A DNA stretch of 64,000 nt from Paenibacillus puerhi (GTDB taxonomy: Bacteria > Bacillota > Bacilli > Paenibacillales > NBRC-103111): assembly GCF_009846885.1 (NCBI RefSeq), contig NZ_WUWM01000009.1:124001-188000 (forward strand), given 5' to 3'. The translations under genes and the position numbers were made by a program. Within the stretch, counting starts at the first letter, position 1; the number at the start of each line of letters is the position of its first letter. A model generated the notes under the pieces. It saw only the letters and a list, made by a program, of their open reading frames with translations. It was not told the DNA's origin and ran no database searches. Positions 1 through 9,937 of this stretch are shown here, in pieces.

Positions 1-17
1 CGGGGAGCTAAGGACCA

Positions 18-908
18 TTGAAAACAACCATTGCTGTCCACTGGCAGTACGGTGCGGCCACGCATAGCGGATGGCAGCGCACGTTTAACGATGACCGTTC
101 TTTATTACGGATGGGCATGACGATAAAAGGAACCCCGTATGCCGCAGCGGCGTTGGCTGACGGAATGGGCGGCCTTGCGGGGGCCGGTCAAGCTGCGGAG
201 TCGGCGATCGGGGGGCTCAGATCCTGGCTGGAGGAGGAGCTGCCCGGGCTGCTGGAGCACCGAAGAGGATGGGCCGTACTGGAAGCTTCGGTCCTGCAGC
301 AGTTCGAAGCGATTCACGGGGCCACCCGCGAGCGTACGCGCAGCCAAGGGAAGAGACAAGGGACGACGCTTACGCTGCTGCTTCTGTTCGATTCCGTGTA
401 TTGGATTTTTCATATCGGCGATTGCCGGGTCTACCGGCTTGCCCGCCCCGGGAAGCGGCCGGTCCGATTGACCCGGGATCATACCTGGGTTGCCCGGCAG
501 GTGCGGCTCGGGCTCATGTCGGCTGATGCGGCCCGCAAGCATCCGAGGCGGAATGTGCTGCTCCGTTATCTGGGGATGGCCGGTAAAGCCAGGGTCGACG
601 TGAGATGCGGCTTGTATGATCCGCAGACTTTGTTTGTGCTGTCCAGCGACGGTCTTCACGGTCCGCTTACTGAGCCGGTCTTGTCGAAGCTGCTCGGAGA
701 GGGCGGCAGCCGCCATAAAGATGTGCAGGCCTTGTGCGATGCGTTATTATCCAAGACGCTCGAGGGAGCTGCGCCCGATAATGTCAGCGTCCTTGCGATA
801 AGGCCGATTGACCGGGGAAGAAGAGGGCTGCGGAGGTTCCGGGCTGCGTTGTCACTGATCGCTCATCGTATCCTGCACCCGAGGTTCGCTTTTTCGTTTC
901 GCGAGTAA
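18..908 (+). CDS. PP2C-family Ser/Thr protein phosphatase
   Basis: A metal-dependent PPM/PP2C phosphatase of 296 residues that removes phosphate from Ser/Thr residues in the cytoplasm. The family motifs are all present: the RxxNDD element near residue 21, ADGMGG with metal-binding Asp48, GTTLT at 115-119, GDCRVYRL at 134-141, the SSDGLHG metal site with Asp211, and the closing PDNVSVLAI with Asp254-Asn255. The TTG start follows a GGGAGCTAAGGA Shine-Dalgarno stretch. No membrane segment is visible; the Arg-rich tail after residue 262 is extra. The gene is close to the window edge, so a partner kinase could lie upstream. The only kinase-like domain in this window, in the sensor at 27.3-32.5 kb, appears catalytically dead. 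Substrate unknown. Confidence 0.9.
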   Translation: MKTTIAVHWQYGAATHSGWQRTFNDDRSLLRMGMTIKGTPYAAAALADGMGGLAGAGQAAESAIGGLRSWLEEELPGLLEHRRGWAVLEASVLQQFEAIHGATRERTRSQGKRQGTTLTLLLLFDSVYWIFHIGDCRVYRLARPGKRPVRLTRDHTWVARQVRLGLMSADAARKHPRRNVLLRYLGMAGKARVDVRCGLYDPQTLFVLSSDGLHGPLTEPVLSKLLGEGGSRHKDVQALCDALLSKTLEGAAPDNVSVLAIRPIDRGRRGLRRFRAALSLIAHRILHPRFAFSFRE

Positions 909-954
909 AACGTTCCCTGGCTTCGAATCTCTCTGGATTCGGGCACGAGGTAGA

Positions 955-963
955 TGCTATAAT
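955..963 (+). promoter_or_regulatory. Extended -10 promoter of the yfmM-like gene
   Basis: TGCTATAAT is a perfect sigma-A -10 box with the extended TGn element, 43 bases before the ATG. No good -35 is seen. A short inverted repeat (CGAATC at 924-929, GATTCG at 936-941) lies just upstream and could be a weak operator or chance. Confidence 0.6.
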
Positions 964-1005
964 GAATTGTCAATCATAGCCTGAGTAAGGAGAAATGGAA
1001 CTTCC

Positions 1006-2565
1006 ATGAGTTTGTTAACTGTAGAGGACTTGAGCCACAGCTTCGGCGGGCGTGTATTATTTAAGAACGTTTCCTTCCGCCTGCTGCCCGGCGAGCATGT
1101 GGGCCTGGTGGGAGCGAACGGGGTAGGCAAGTCGACTTTGATGAACATTTTAACGGGGCAGCTGGTCAGGGATTCGGGCAAGGTCGAGTGGACGCCCAAG
1201 GTGCACTATGGCTATCTGGACCAGCATACGAAGCTGACCCCGGGCAAGACGGTGAGGGAAGTGCTGCAGGATGCTTTCCTGCCGCTGTTTGAGCTGGAGA
1301 AAGAGATGAACCTGATCGCGGAACAGATGGGGGATGCCGATCCCGACAAGCTGGAGCGTCTGCTCGAGGAGATGGGCGAAATTCAGGATCGCCTGGAGAA
1401 CAGCGGGTTTTATCTGCTGGACATCAAGGTCGAAGAGATGGCGAACGGCCTCGGCCTGGACGCGGTCGGCCTGGATCGCGATGTCGCCCAGCTGTCCGGC
1501 GGACAGCGAACGAAGGTACTGCTCGCCAAGCTGCTTCTAGAGCAGCCGACGGTCCTGCTGCTGGATGAGCCGACCAACTATTTGGATGTCGAGCATATCG
1601 ACTGGCTCACGAATTACCTGCAAAGCTATCCTTATGCGTTCATGCTCATTTCTCACGATACGGAATTTATGAATAAAGTCGTCAGCGTTGTCTATCATCT
1701 GGAGTTCGCCAAGCTGACGAGATATACGGCTAATTACGAGCGCTTCCTGCAGATGGCGGATATGAATAAGCAGCAGCATATCGATGCCTACGAAAAGCAG
1801 CAGGAGTTTATTAAGAAGCAAGAGGATTTCATCCAGCGCAATAAAGCGCGCTACTCCACGTCGGGCCGGGCGAAAAGCCGCCAGAAGCAGCTTGAGCGGA
1901 TCGAGCGCATCGACCGTCCGGAGGAAGCGATGAAGCCGACCTTTAATTTCAAGGAGGCGCGGGCGAGCGGTCGTCTTGTTTTCGAAGGTAAGGATCTGGA
2001 GATCGGGTACGGCCACGCGCTGCTTCCCGCTATGAACGTTACGGTGGAGCGCGGTGATAAGATCGCCGTCGTCGGCTGCAACGGGGTCGGCAAGTCCACG
2101 CTGCTGAAGACGATTCTCGGCTTGATCCCGGCCTACAGCGGTAAAACGTACCTGGGAGATTTCCTGTTCCCGTCTTACTTCGAACAGGAAGTGAAGGCGC
2201 CTAATCTGACGCCGATCGATGATGTGTGGAACGAGTTCTCCCACATGAACCAGCACGAGGTAAGGGCGGCGCTGGCGCGCTGCGGGTTGAAGAACGAGCA
2301 TATCACGCGTCCGATCAGCAGTCTGAGCGGGGGCGAGCAAGCGAAGGTGCGCCTGTGCAAGCTGCAAATGAGAGAAAGCAACTGGATCGCATTCGACGAG
2401 CCGACCAATCACCTGGACGTAGCGGCCAAGGAAGAGCTGAAGCGCGCGTTGAAGGAATTCAAAGGCACCGTCATTCTCGTCTGTCACGAGCCTGATTTCT
2501 ATGAGGATTGGGTGACGAAGGTGTGGAATGTCGAGGAATGGTCCACGGTCAAGGCTAACAGCTAG
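1006..2565 (+). CDS. yfmM: ABC-F ATPase, YfmM-like
   Basis: A soluble ABC-F protein of 519 residues with two ATP-binding cassettes and no membrane domain; the family acts on ribosomes, relieving stalls or modulating elongation. The first Walker A is GANGVGKST (about residues 37-45), with signature LSGGQ and Walker [12 protein letters not shown]; the second set is GCNGVGKST, LSGGE and FDEPTNHLD. Between them is the basic, coiled P-site tether region containing SGRAKSRQKQ. Length and the opening MSLLTVEDLSHSFGGR match Bacillus YfmM as I recall it. A GGAG ribosome site precedes the ATG. First of three ABC-F genes within 7.8 kb. The exact ribosomal role is inferred from the family. Confidence 0.88.
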   Translation: MSLLTVEDLSHSFGGRVLFKNVSFRLLPGEHVGLVGANGVGKSTLMNILTGQLVRDSGKVEWTPKVHYGYLDQHTKLTPGKTVREVLQDAFLPLFELEKEMNLIAEQMGDADPDKLERLLEEMGEIQDRLENSGFYLLDIKVEEMANGLGLDAVGLDRDVAQLSGGQRTKVLLAKLLLEQPTVLLLDEPTNYLDVEHIDWLTNYLQSYPYAFMLISHDTEFMNKVVSVVYHLEFAKLTRYTANYERFLQMADMNKQQHIDAYEKQQEFIKKQEDFIQRNKARYSTSGRAKSRQKQLERIERIDRPEEAMKPTFNFKEARASGRLVFEGKDLEIGYGHALLPAMNVTVERGDKIAVVGCNGVGKSTLLKTILGLIPAYSGKTYLGDFLFPSYFEQEVKAPNLTPIDDVWNEFSHMNQHEVRAALARCGLKNEHITRPISSLSGGEQAKVRLCKLQMRESNWIAFDEPTNHLDVAAKEELKRALKEFKGTVILVCHEPDFYEDWVTKVWNVEEWSTVKANS

Positions 2566-2602
2566 AGGAGAATCAAATCCAAAGATAAGGGAGAATGAAT
2601 AG

Positions 2603-2893
2603 ATGCTGACTCATGTCGTTTTTTTCAAATTAAAGGATCGCAGCCCCGAAGCGATACAGGCTACAGCGGACGTGCTTCGCAACATGGAGGGCAAGATCGA
2701 GGTTCTGCGCCATATCGAGGTAGGACTGGATGTGCTTCACTCCGAGCGCTCCTATGACATCGCGCTGATCACGAAGTTCGATTCGCTGGAGGATCTGGGC
2801 GTGTACGACATTCACCCGCTGCATATGGAGGTTAAGGCCCATATGAAGCAGGTGCTTGACGGTACTAGCGTTTGCGTGGATTTCCAAAACTGA
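2603..2893 (+). CDS. Dabb (stress-responsive alpha/beta barrel) domain protein
   Basis: A 96-residue single-domain ferredoxin-like Dabb protein. The family signature is clear: the MLTHVVFFKLKD opening strand, a Glu-rich helix, the central YDIALITKFDSLEDLGVY segment, and the HPLHMEVKAHMKQVLD helix. Family members are small dimeric barrels, some stress-induced, some enzymes of secondary metabolism; no catalytic role can be read here. It starts 37 bases after the ABC-F gene on the same strand with a GGGAGAA site, so co-transcription is likely. Confidence 0.85.
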   Translation: MLTHVVFFKLKDRSPEAIQATADVLRNMEGKIEVLRHIEVGLDVLHSERSYDIALITKFDSLEDLGVYDIHPLHMEVKAHMKQVLDGTSVCVDFQN

Positions 2894-2931
2894 GGCATTC
2901 AACTCCTCTTGAGGCGCGCTTCTGAAGCAGA

Positions 2932-3366
2932 TCAGCCCCATAAAGCAGGCTTCATGACCATCAGTCCGAGCATGACGAACAGCACGAACAGATATAAATA
3001 TAGCGATCTGGCCAGCTTCCTTACGAGCGTCGTCCGATCCTGACCCTCTTGGCGGAAGCGGCGTATCGTCGGCGAGAATGCGCGGGCCATGAACAGCAGC
3101 GAAGCGAACAGGACGACGAACGTGCCGAATATCCAGGGCGTCGTCCAGGGATAGCCTCCGATCCACATCAGCAGAAGGCCGGAGACGACGAGGACATGGC
3201 CGGTATGCTTGGACAGCCGTACGACGAAGGTGAACGAGTCCAGATAAGTGTCGAGACGGTCTCCTTCGGCGTCCTTTAGCTTGCGTAGCATCGGCATCAA
3301 CACAAAGAACGGTCCGATGGACACGATCGCGCTGATGACATGAATATAAAGAAGCCACTTATACAT
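2932..3366 (-). CDS. Small four-helix membrane protein, DUF2269-like
   Basis: A 144-residue integral membrane protein. Four hydrophobic segments are visible (about residues 2-24, 50-70, 77-95 and 122-140), starting with LLYIHVISAIVSIGPFF, where the His of HVI sits in the first helix, as in DUF2269-type proteins. The last helix is preceded by an Arg-rich cytoplasmic loop. An AAGGAAT ribosome site lies before the ATG. It points toward the Dabb gene, so the two genes are convergent. A second protein of the same general type is at 57389-57850. Function unknown. Confidence 0.7.
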   Translation of the reverse strand: MYKWLLYIHVISAIVSIGPFFVLMPMLRKLKDAEGDRLDTYLDSFTFVVRLSKHTGHVLVVSGLLLMWIGGYPWTTPWIFGTFVVLFASLLFMARAFSPTIRRFRQEGQDRTTLVRKLARSLYLYLFVLFVMLGLMVMKPALWG

Positions 3367-3525
3367 GAGTGCTATTCCTTCCTATTTGGGGGAAATCGTA
3401 CGGTGAACAAGTGCAGCGGGTGATCGCTCAGGCGTCCTGGCGGTATCGCCGGGCGTACGGCAATCCCCGCTGCACTGTTTTGTTTGGGCGGCCTGAGCGG
3501 CGCCGCCCTGTGCGGTCCGCGAGTG

Positions 3526-3864
3526 TTACAGCTCGCGGAATTCGTGGACCCAGACCTTCATCTGAGGCATCCAGGGCATCCCGGCATGCATCGATGTGAT
3601 GTACTCTTTGTACGCTTCCACCGTCGGGTAGCCTTCGGATTGAATGATCTCGTCCGTCAGCTCGCCGAGCGTCTGACGGTACACCTTGGTTACCACAAAG
3701 CGCCGGCCGCGCAGCTCGAGAATTTCTCCCGGGTCCGCATAGCGGCCGTTGCGGCGTGTAGACGTTTTTTGACCGCTGAGCACCTTTTCCACATCGGCTT
3801 CGACGGTGATCATGCGATCGATGGAACAGGTTTTCGGTGGCAAAGCTTCTGCTTCGGTAGACAT
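3526..3864 (-). CDS. ASCH-domain protein
   Basis: A 112-residue protein, mostly one ASCH fold (PUA-like beta barrel thought to bind RNA or nucleotides). Recognisable parts are the first helix with VEKVLSGQKTSTRRNGRY (residues 25-42), the DPGEILELRGRRFVVTKVYR barrel strands, and the LTDEIIQSEGYPTVEAYKEY helix. The start was placed at the ATG behind GAGGAGGAAC; the frame stays open upstream, but nothing there supports a longer protein. It is divergent from the M42 peptidase, with 102 bases between the starts. Some ASCH proteins are amidohydrolases or RNA modulators; no role is assigned here. Confidence 0.8.
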   Translation of the reverse strand: MSTEAEALPPKTCSIDRMITVEADVEKVLSGQKTSTRRNGRYADPGEILELRGRRFVVTKVYRQTLGELTDEIIQSEGYPTVEAYKEYITSMHAGMPWMPQMKVWVHEFREL

Positions 3865-3966
3865 GTACAGTTCCTCCTCGAGTAAAGGGCGATGCATCAG
3901 CCCAAGTGTAAATTCATCCCAAAGCTTACACGAATGTCGGCCGGGAATCAAATAGGAGGCGAACTT

Positions 3967-5022
3967 ATGGCAATCCAATTGAACGAAGATTACATCATAC
4001 GGCTGCTGAAAAGGCTTCTCGAAACCCCGAGCCCGACGGGATACTGCGGGACTATCATGAGGTTGATCCGCGAAGAAGCCGAACAGCTCGGCTTCACGAT
4101 GGCCTATACGCCCAAAGGGAATGGAATCATCGCCGTCGAGGGAGCGGATCAGGGGCCTGCCATCGGGATCAGCGCTCACGTGGATACTCTGGGAGCGATG
4201 GTTCGCGCGGTCAAGCCGGGCGGAACTTTGCGGTTCACGCTGATCGGCGGCTATATGCTCGGTTCCGTGGAGAACGAATACTGCGTAGTCCATACGAGAG
4301 ACGGACGGGCTTACACAGGGACCGTGTTGACCAACAAGCCGTCGGTTCATGTGTTTACCGACGCCCGAGATTTGAAGCGCGAGGAAGCGGTTATGGAGGT
4401 GCGGCTGGATGAGCCGGTGAAGTCAGCGGCGGATGTCAAGGCGCTCGGGATCGGGGCAGGAGACTTTATTTCCTTCGATCCCCGCGCGCAGCTGCTTGCC
4501 AATGGGCTTATCAAGTCCCGCCACCTCGACGATAAGGCAGGGGTCGCTGCCGTCTTCGGCATGCTGGAGTGGCTCAAGCGGGAAAAGGCTCAGCCGGCCC
4601 GTCCGCTCCGTATCCTGTTCAGCACCTACGAAGAGGTCGGGCACGGGGCAGCTTGGCTGCCTGCCGATATCAGCGAGCTGCTGGCCGTGGATATGGGCGC
4701 GATCGGGGACGATCTATCCTGCACGGAGTACGATGTCTCGATCTGCGCCAAGGATTCCTCGGGCCCATACGATTACGCGATGACCACGAGGCTGATCGAG
4801 CTGGCCGAGCGCGAGGGACTTTCCTACGCGGTCGATGTATACCCGCATTACGGCTCGGACGCCTCGGCCTCTCTGCGCGGGGGGAGCAACATCCGCGCAG
4901 CCTTGCTCGGTCCTGGCGTGCACGCGTCCCATGCGATGGAGCGTACGCACCGTCAAGCGATCCTCCATACCGCTTCCCTGCTCGGCGCTTACGTTCGGGA
5001 GCCGGCGGCAGCGTACGAATGA
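3967..5022 (+). CDS. M42-family metallo-aminopeptidase (YhfE/FrvX type)
   Basis: A dinuclear-metal aminopeptidase of 351 residues; family members form large tetrahedral cytoplasmic shells that degrade small peptides. Metal ligands and catalytic residues are readable: HVD (His71, Asp73), the bridging Asp in RHLDD (188), the catalytic pair YEEVG (Glu222-Glu223), Asp242 in VDMG, and His322 in ASHAMERT. The start at the ATG after AGGAGG is preferred over upstream codons in the same open frame, because the protein then begins at the normal N-terminus. Substrate preference cannot be read. Confidence 0.9.
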   Translation: MAIQLNEDYIIRLLKRLLETPSPTGYCGTIMRLIREEAEQLGFTMAYTPKGNGIIAVEGADQGPAIGISAHVDTLGAMVRAVKPGGTLRFTLIGGYMLGSVENEYCVVHTRDGRAYTGTVLTNKPSVHVFTDARDLKREEAVMEVRLDEPVKSAADVKALGIGAGDFISFDPRAQLLANGLIKSRHLDDKAGVAAVFGMLEWLKREKAQPARPLRILFSTYEEVGHGAAWLPADISELLAVDMGAIGDDLSCTEYDVSICAKDSSGPYDYAMTTRLIELAEREGLSYAVDVYPHYGSDASASLRGGSNIRAALLGPGVHASHAMERTHRQAILHTASLLGAYVREPAAAYE

Positions 5023-5085
5023 GCGTGCCGACACCCGTATAGGGATTAAGCGAGCTGGTGTACAACCAAGAAAGGAGCATGCCGC

Positions 5086-7032
5086 ATGAATATCATTTCG
5101 GTAGACGATTTATACAAAAGCTACGGCGAGAAAGTGTTGTTCGACGGCATCGCATTTCAGATCAACGAGAAGGAACGGATCGGGCTTGTCGGCGTCAACG
5201 GGACGGGCAAGTCGACCCTGCTGCGCGTGATGGCGGGTCTCGAGCCGACCGAGCGCGGGAAGCTGACTCATGCCAATCATTTTCACGTCGAATATTTGCC
5301 GCAGCAGCCGGAGTTCGATATGGACTCGTCGGTACTGGAGCAGGTGTTCCATGGTGATACCCCGATTATGAAAGCGCTCCGGGCCTATGAGGTAGCGCTC
5401 GCGGAGCTGCAGCTTGCGCCGGAGGAAGAGAAGCGCCAGTCCAAGCTGTTTGCGGCACAAACACAGATGGATGCGACAGGCGCCTGGGATGCCCAGACGA
5501 CGGCCAAGACGGTTCTCTCCAAGCTGGGGATCCGCGACTTCGGGCAGCGTGTCGGCACGCTGTCCGGCGGCCAGCGCAAGCGCGTCGCCATGGCCCGCGT
5601 GCTGATCCAGCCAGCCGACCTGCTCATCCTCGATGAGCCGACCAACCATATCGACCACGAGACGGTCGAATGGCTGGAGGGCTATCTGAGCTCATGGAAG
5701 GGCTCGCTGCTGCTCGTTACGCATGACCGTTATTTCCTGGACCGGGTGACGAACCGGATGTTCGAGCTGGATCGCGGTCAGCTGTACAGCTACGACGGGA
5801 ACTACGCTTCCTTCCTGGAGAAGAAGGCCGAGCGGATGGAACGCGAGGCTTCGATGGAGGACAAGCGTCAAAATCTGCTTCGCCGGGAGCTTGCCTGGCT
5901 GCGCCGCGGCGCGAAAGCGCGAACGACGAAGCAGAAGGCGAGGATCGACCGCGTGACGGAGCTGCGGGACCGCAAGGTGGACGGTCCATCGGCGAATCTG
6001 GATATGACGCTCGGAGCGAGCCGGCTCGGCAAGAAGATCATGGAGCTGGAGGATGTGAGCAAGTCGTATGGCGATCGCAGCCTGATCCGGGACTTCAGCT
6101 ATATCGTGCTGCCGGAGGACCGGATCGGTATCATAGGTCCGAACGGCTCGGGCAAGTCGACGCTGCTGAACATGCTGGCCGGGCGGCTTGAGCCGGATGG
6201 CGGGCGGATCGATACGGGAACGACCGTGAAGCTGGCCTACTATACGCAAGAGAATGTCGAGATGGACGATAAGCAGCGGGCGATCGACTACATCAAGGAA
6301 GCCGCCGAGGTGATCCGCACGGCCAGCGGAGATACGATTACGGCCGGGCAGATGCTGGAGCGCTTTCTGTTCACGCCTTCCCAGCAGTGGACGCCGATCG
6401 GCAAGCTGTCCGGCGGCGAGCGCAGAAGGCTGTATCTGCTGCGTACGCTGATGGGCGAGCCCAATGTGCTGCTGCTCGATGAGCCGACGAACGATCTGGA
6501 CATTCAGACGCTGACCATCCTGGAGGAATATCTGGAGGATTTCCCGGGCGTCGTCATTACGGTATCCCATGACCGTTACTTCCTGGACCGGACGGCGGAC
6601 CATCTGTTCGTCTTCGAAGGCGGCGGGACGGTACGCAAGTTTTTTGGCAACTACTCGGAGTATTTGGAGCAAACGAAGCAGGAGCGCCAGCAGGAGAGCG
6701 AAGCGGCGCGTTCCGTCAAGCCTGCAGCCTCTCCGGCTCCCGGTCAGCCGGAGCACTCGGCTCAGCAGACAGACGGCAGACGCGATGCGGGACGCCCCAG
6801 GAAGCTGAGCTTCAAGGAACAGAAGGAATGGGATGAGATCGAGGGCAAGATCGCCGAGATGGAGGAGAAGCTCGCACAGGTGAAGCGAAGCATCGAGCTG
6901 GCGGGCAGCGACTACGGCAAGGTCCAGGATTTGTATCGGGAGGAGCAGGAGCTTGGGGCGCAGCTGGAGCAGGCGATGGAGCGTTGGTCCGAGCTGTCGG
7001 AGCTGGTCGAAAGCATAGCGGCCCAGAAATAA
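5086..7032 (+). CDS. yfmR: ABC-F ATPase, YfmR-like
   Basis: A 648-residue ABC-F protein, close to Bacillus YfmR/Uup in length and layout. Cassette 1 has GVNGTGKST, LSGGQRKR and LILDEPTNHID; the linker holds the RGAKARTTKQKARIDRV tether; cassette 2 has GPNGSGKST, LSGGERRR and [12 protein letters not shown] charged C-terminal coiled coil (about 570-648) follows a Pro/Ala/Gln-rich spacer. YfmR-type proteins help ribosomes that stall, for example at proline-rich or acidic stretches, in partial overlap with EF-P; that role is carried over from family knowledge. The ATG follows AAAGGAG, and the gene begins 63 bases after the peptidase. Confidence 0.9.
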   Translation: MNIISVDDLYKSYGEKVLFDGIAFQINEKERIGLVGVNGTGKSTLLRVMAGLEPTERGKLTHANHFHVEYLPQQPEFDMDSSVLEQVFHGDTPIMKALRAYEVALAELQLAPEEEKRQSKLFAAQTQMDATGAWDAQTTAKTVLSKLGIRDFGQRVGTLSGGQRKRVAMARVLIQPADLLILDEPTNHIDHETVEWLEGYLSSWKGSLLLVTHDRYFLDRVTNRMFELDRGQLYSYDGNYASFLEKKAERMEREASMEDKRQNLLRRELAWLRRGAKARTTKQKARIDRVTELRDRKVDGPSANLDMTLGASRLGKKIMELEDVSKSYGDRSLIRDFSYIVLPEDRIGIIGPNGSGKSTLLNMLAGRLEPDGGRIDTGTTVKLAYYTQENVEMDDKQRAIDYIKEAAEVIRTASGDTITAGQMLERFLFTPSQQWTPIGKLSGGERRRLYLLRTLMGEPNVLLLDEPTNDLDIQTLTILEEYLEDFPGVVITVSHDRYFLDRTADHLFVFEGGGTVRKFFGNYSEYLEQTKQERQQESEAARSVKPAASPAPGQPEHSAQQTDGRRDAGRPRKLSFKEQKEWDEIEGKIAEMEEKLAQVKRSIELAGSDYGKVQDLYREEQELGAQLEQAMERWSELSELVESIAAQK

Positions 7033-7073
7033 CCGCATCTTGTAACAATTCTTTGGGAAACAAGCTCAAGTTA

Positions 7074-7082
7074 TGGTATAAT
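7074..7082 (+). promoter_or_regulatory. Extended -10 promoter of the ykpA-like gene
   Basis: TGGTATAAT is a perfect extended -10 element in the gap after yfmR, 70 bases before the ykpA ATG. The -35 region (TTGGGA at 7053-7058, 18-base spacer) is weak. It suggests ykpA has its own promoter. Confidence 0.6.
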
Positions 7083-7130
7083 CAACGTTTGGAAGCGTTT
7101 GGATTTCTGGCTGTCGCTTCAGTACTATAA

Positions 7131-8765
<1,635 letters not shown>

Positions 8766-8817
8766 TCGAAGCTTGCCCGCTTAGGCAGCGGGCAGAGCTT
8801 CGGCTGACAACAAGAAA

Positions 8818-8860
8818 AAGGATGAGCGGCTTCCCGACCGGGAAGTCCTCATCCTTCTTT
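8818..8860. terminator. Bidirectional terminator between convergent genes
   Basis: A near-perfect hairpin: AAGGATGAG at 8818-8826 pairs with CTCATCCTT at 8848-8856, with an inner CTTCCCG/CGGGAAG stem. It has a T-rich tail on the plus strand and an A-run before it, so it can end both ykpA and the small minus-strand gene. Confidence 0.85.
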
Positions 8861-8876
8861 CACACCTGTGGGCCGA

Positions 8877-9074
8877 TTAGCTCCCGCCGGTGCGGCGTCG
8901 CTGATTATTCGGCTTCTTGTTGTTCTGGCTGCGCATCGTAGCCTCGTTGCCGGCCCGCTGCTGCGGATTATTCTTGGCGTCGGCCTGGGCCTGCTTCTTC
9001 TGAGCCAGCTTCTGCTTCATAGCTTCCGCCAAGCTGATCTTGCGCGGTTCTTCCGGTTGATTGGTCTCTGACAT
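8877..9074 (-). CDS. Small basic hydrophilic protein of unknown function
   Basis: A 65-residue protein with no hydrophobic segment. The N-terminal half is a charged amphipathic helix (ISLAEAMKQKLAQKKQAQAD), and the tail is Asn/Gln/Arg-rich and probably disordered (NNKKPNNQRRRTGG). The ATG at 9074 is preferred over a GTG three codons upstream because AGGTG sits eight bases before it. I do not recognise the family; small proteins of this make-up are common in spore formers. It converges on ykpA across a shared terminator. Confidence 0.6.
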   Translation of the reverse strand: MSETNQPEEPRKISLAEAMKQKLAQKKQAQADAKNNPQQRAGNEATMRSQNNKKPNNQRRRTGGS

Positions 9075-9169
9075 AAGTTTCACACCTGCCTGTAGGTCAA
9101 TATAGTACCATCATACCGGATTTGTCCACTTGTAAGCAACCATGAATCCGTCAAAGGAGCGTTATCCGT

Positions 9170-9508
9170 TTGAAACTGCCGGAATGGAACGAGCAGGAGC
9201 TTCTGTGCCGGAACCGCGTACTTAGCCTGTCCGAGCACAAGGCAGGCCCGCGATATGTGCTGCTGGTCACCCCATTTTGCGGAACCTGTCAGGCCGCCCG
9301 GCGCATGCTGGAGATCGTTGCGGTCATGGAGCCTGCGCTGCGCATCGGGATCGCCGACATCAATCTATGCCGGGAACTCACCCGGGAATGGCGCATAGAG
9401 AGCGTGCCGTGTCTGGTCGAGGTCCAAAGCGGACGCATGCTTCGCAAGCGTTATCGGATGGAAGGCGTTCCGGCTTTGCGCGAGTGGATGGCTGCTCCTT
9501 CGTTATGA
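9170..9508 (+). CDS. Thioredoxin-like protein with CGTC active site
   Basis: A 112-residue thioredoxin-fold protein. The redox motif FCGTC (Cys37, Cys40) follows a beta strand (YVLLVTP), and the cis-proline loop SVPCLVEV is present with an extra Cys next to the Pro. It has no signal peptide, so it is cytoplasmic. Family members such as YtpP-type proteins reduce disulfides. A TTG start follows AAAGGAG. The kapB-like gene begins 27 bases later, so the two may share a transcript. Confidence 0.82.
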   Translation: MKLPEWNEQELLCRNRVLSLSEHKAGPRYVLLVTPFCGTCQAARRMLEIVAVMEPALRIGIADINLCRELTREWRIESVPCLVEVQSGRMLRKRYRMEGVPALREWMAAPSL

Positions 9509-9535
9509 AGAACGATAAGGAAAGGAAGAAGTCCT

Positions 9536-9919
9536 ATGACAACACATGCATGTAAAGCAGGCGATATCGTCAAAGCCTCCTATAAAACCGGCGAATATAT
9601 CGGCGAGGTCGTCGAGCTGATGGAAAGCGGTAAGCTCGCTGTCCGTATCCTGGCCGTCTCGGGGCATCCTACCCAAGGTGATTTGCATAATCCGATGGAT
9701 CCGGATGTTCCTTTTTTCCATGAGCGCCGTGCGCTTGCCTACCAGGAAATTGCCTTGATGCCGCCCCAGACCGTACGCCCGTATCACGGCGCTGTACCGG
9801 AATATAAAGCTTCGCTGCTGCAGGCGCTCGATCAGGAGCATGCGCGGCTGGATCGGATGCGCAGATGGGCCCAGCGCTGTCAGGATGAGCTGGAGAAGCT
9901 GAAGCGGGATTACACATAG
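9536..9919 (+). CDS. kapB: KapB-like kinase-associated protein
   Basis: A 127-residue protein of the kinase-associated protein B family, judged from GDIVKASYKTGEYIGEV, the ILAVSGHPTQGDLHNP segment and the overall length. In Bacillus subtilis KapB is needed for KinB, a membrane sensor kinase that feeds the sporulation phosphorelay. Here the next gene, 18 bases on, is also a polytopic membrane kinase, though of a different layout. There is no lipoprotein signal: Cys6 lacks a preceding hydrophobic stretch. The C-terminal 45 residues form a charged coiled coil. Confidence 0.78.
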   Translation: MTTHACKAGDIVKASYKTGEYIGEVVELMESGKLAVRILAVSGHPTQGDLHNPMDPDVPFFHERRALAYQEIALMPPQTVRPYHGAVPEYKASLLQALDQEHARLDRMRRWAQRCQDELEKLKRDYT

Positions 9920-9937
9920 GGACGGATGTGATCGATC

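Noticed and set aside
105..716. A 203-residue minus-strand frame opposite the phosphatase
   Set aside because: It is a shadow of the PP2C gene, whose motifs are complete in the plus frame.
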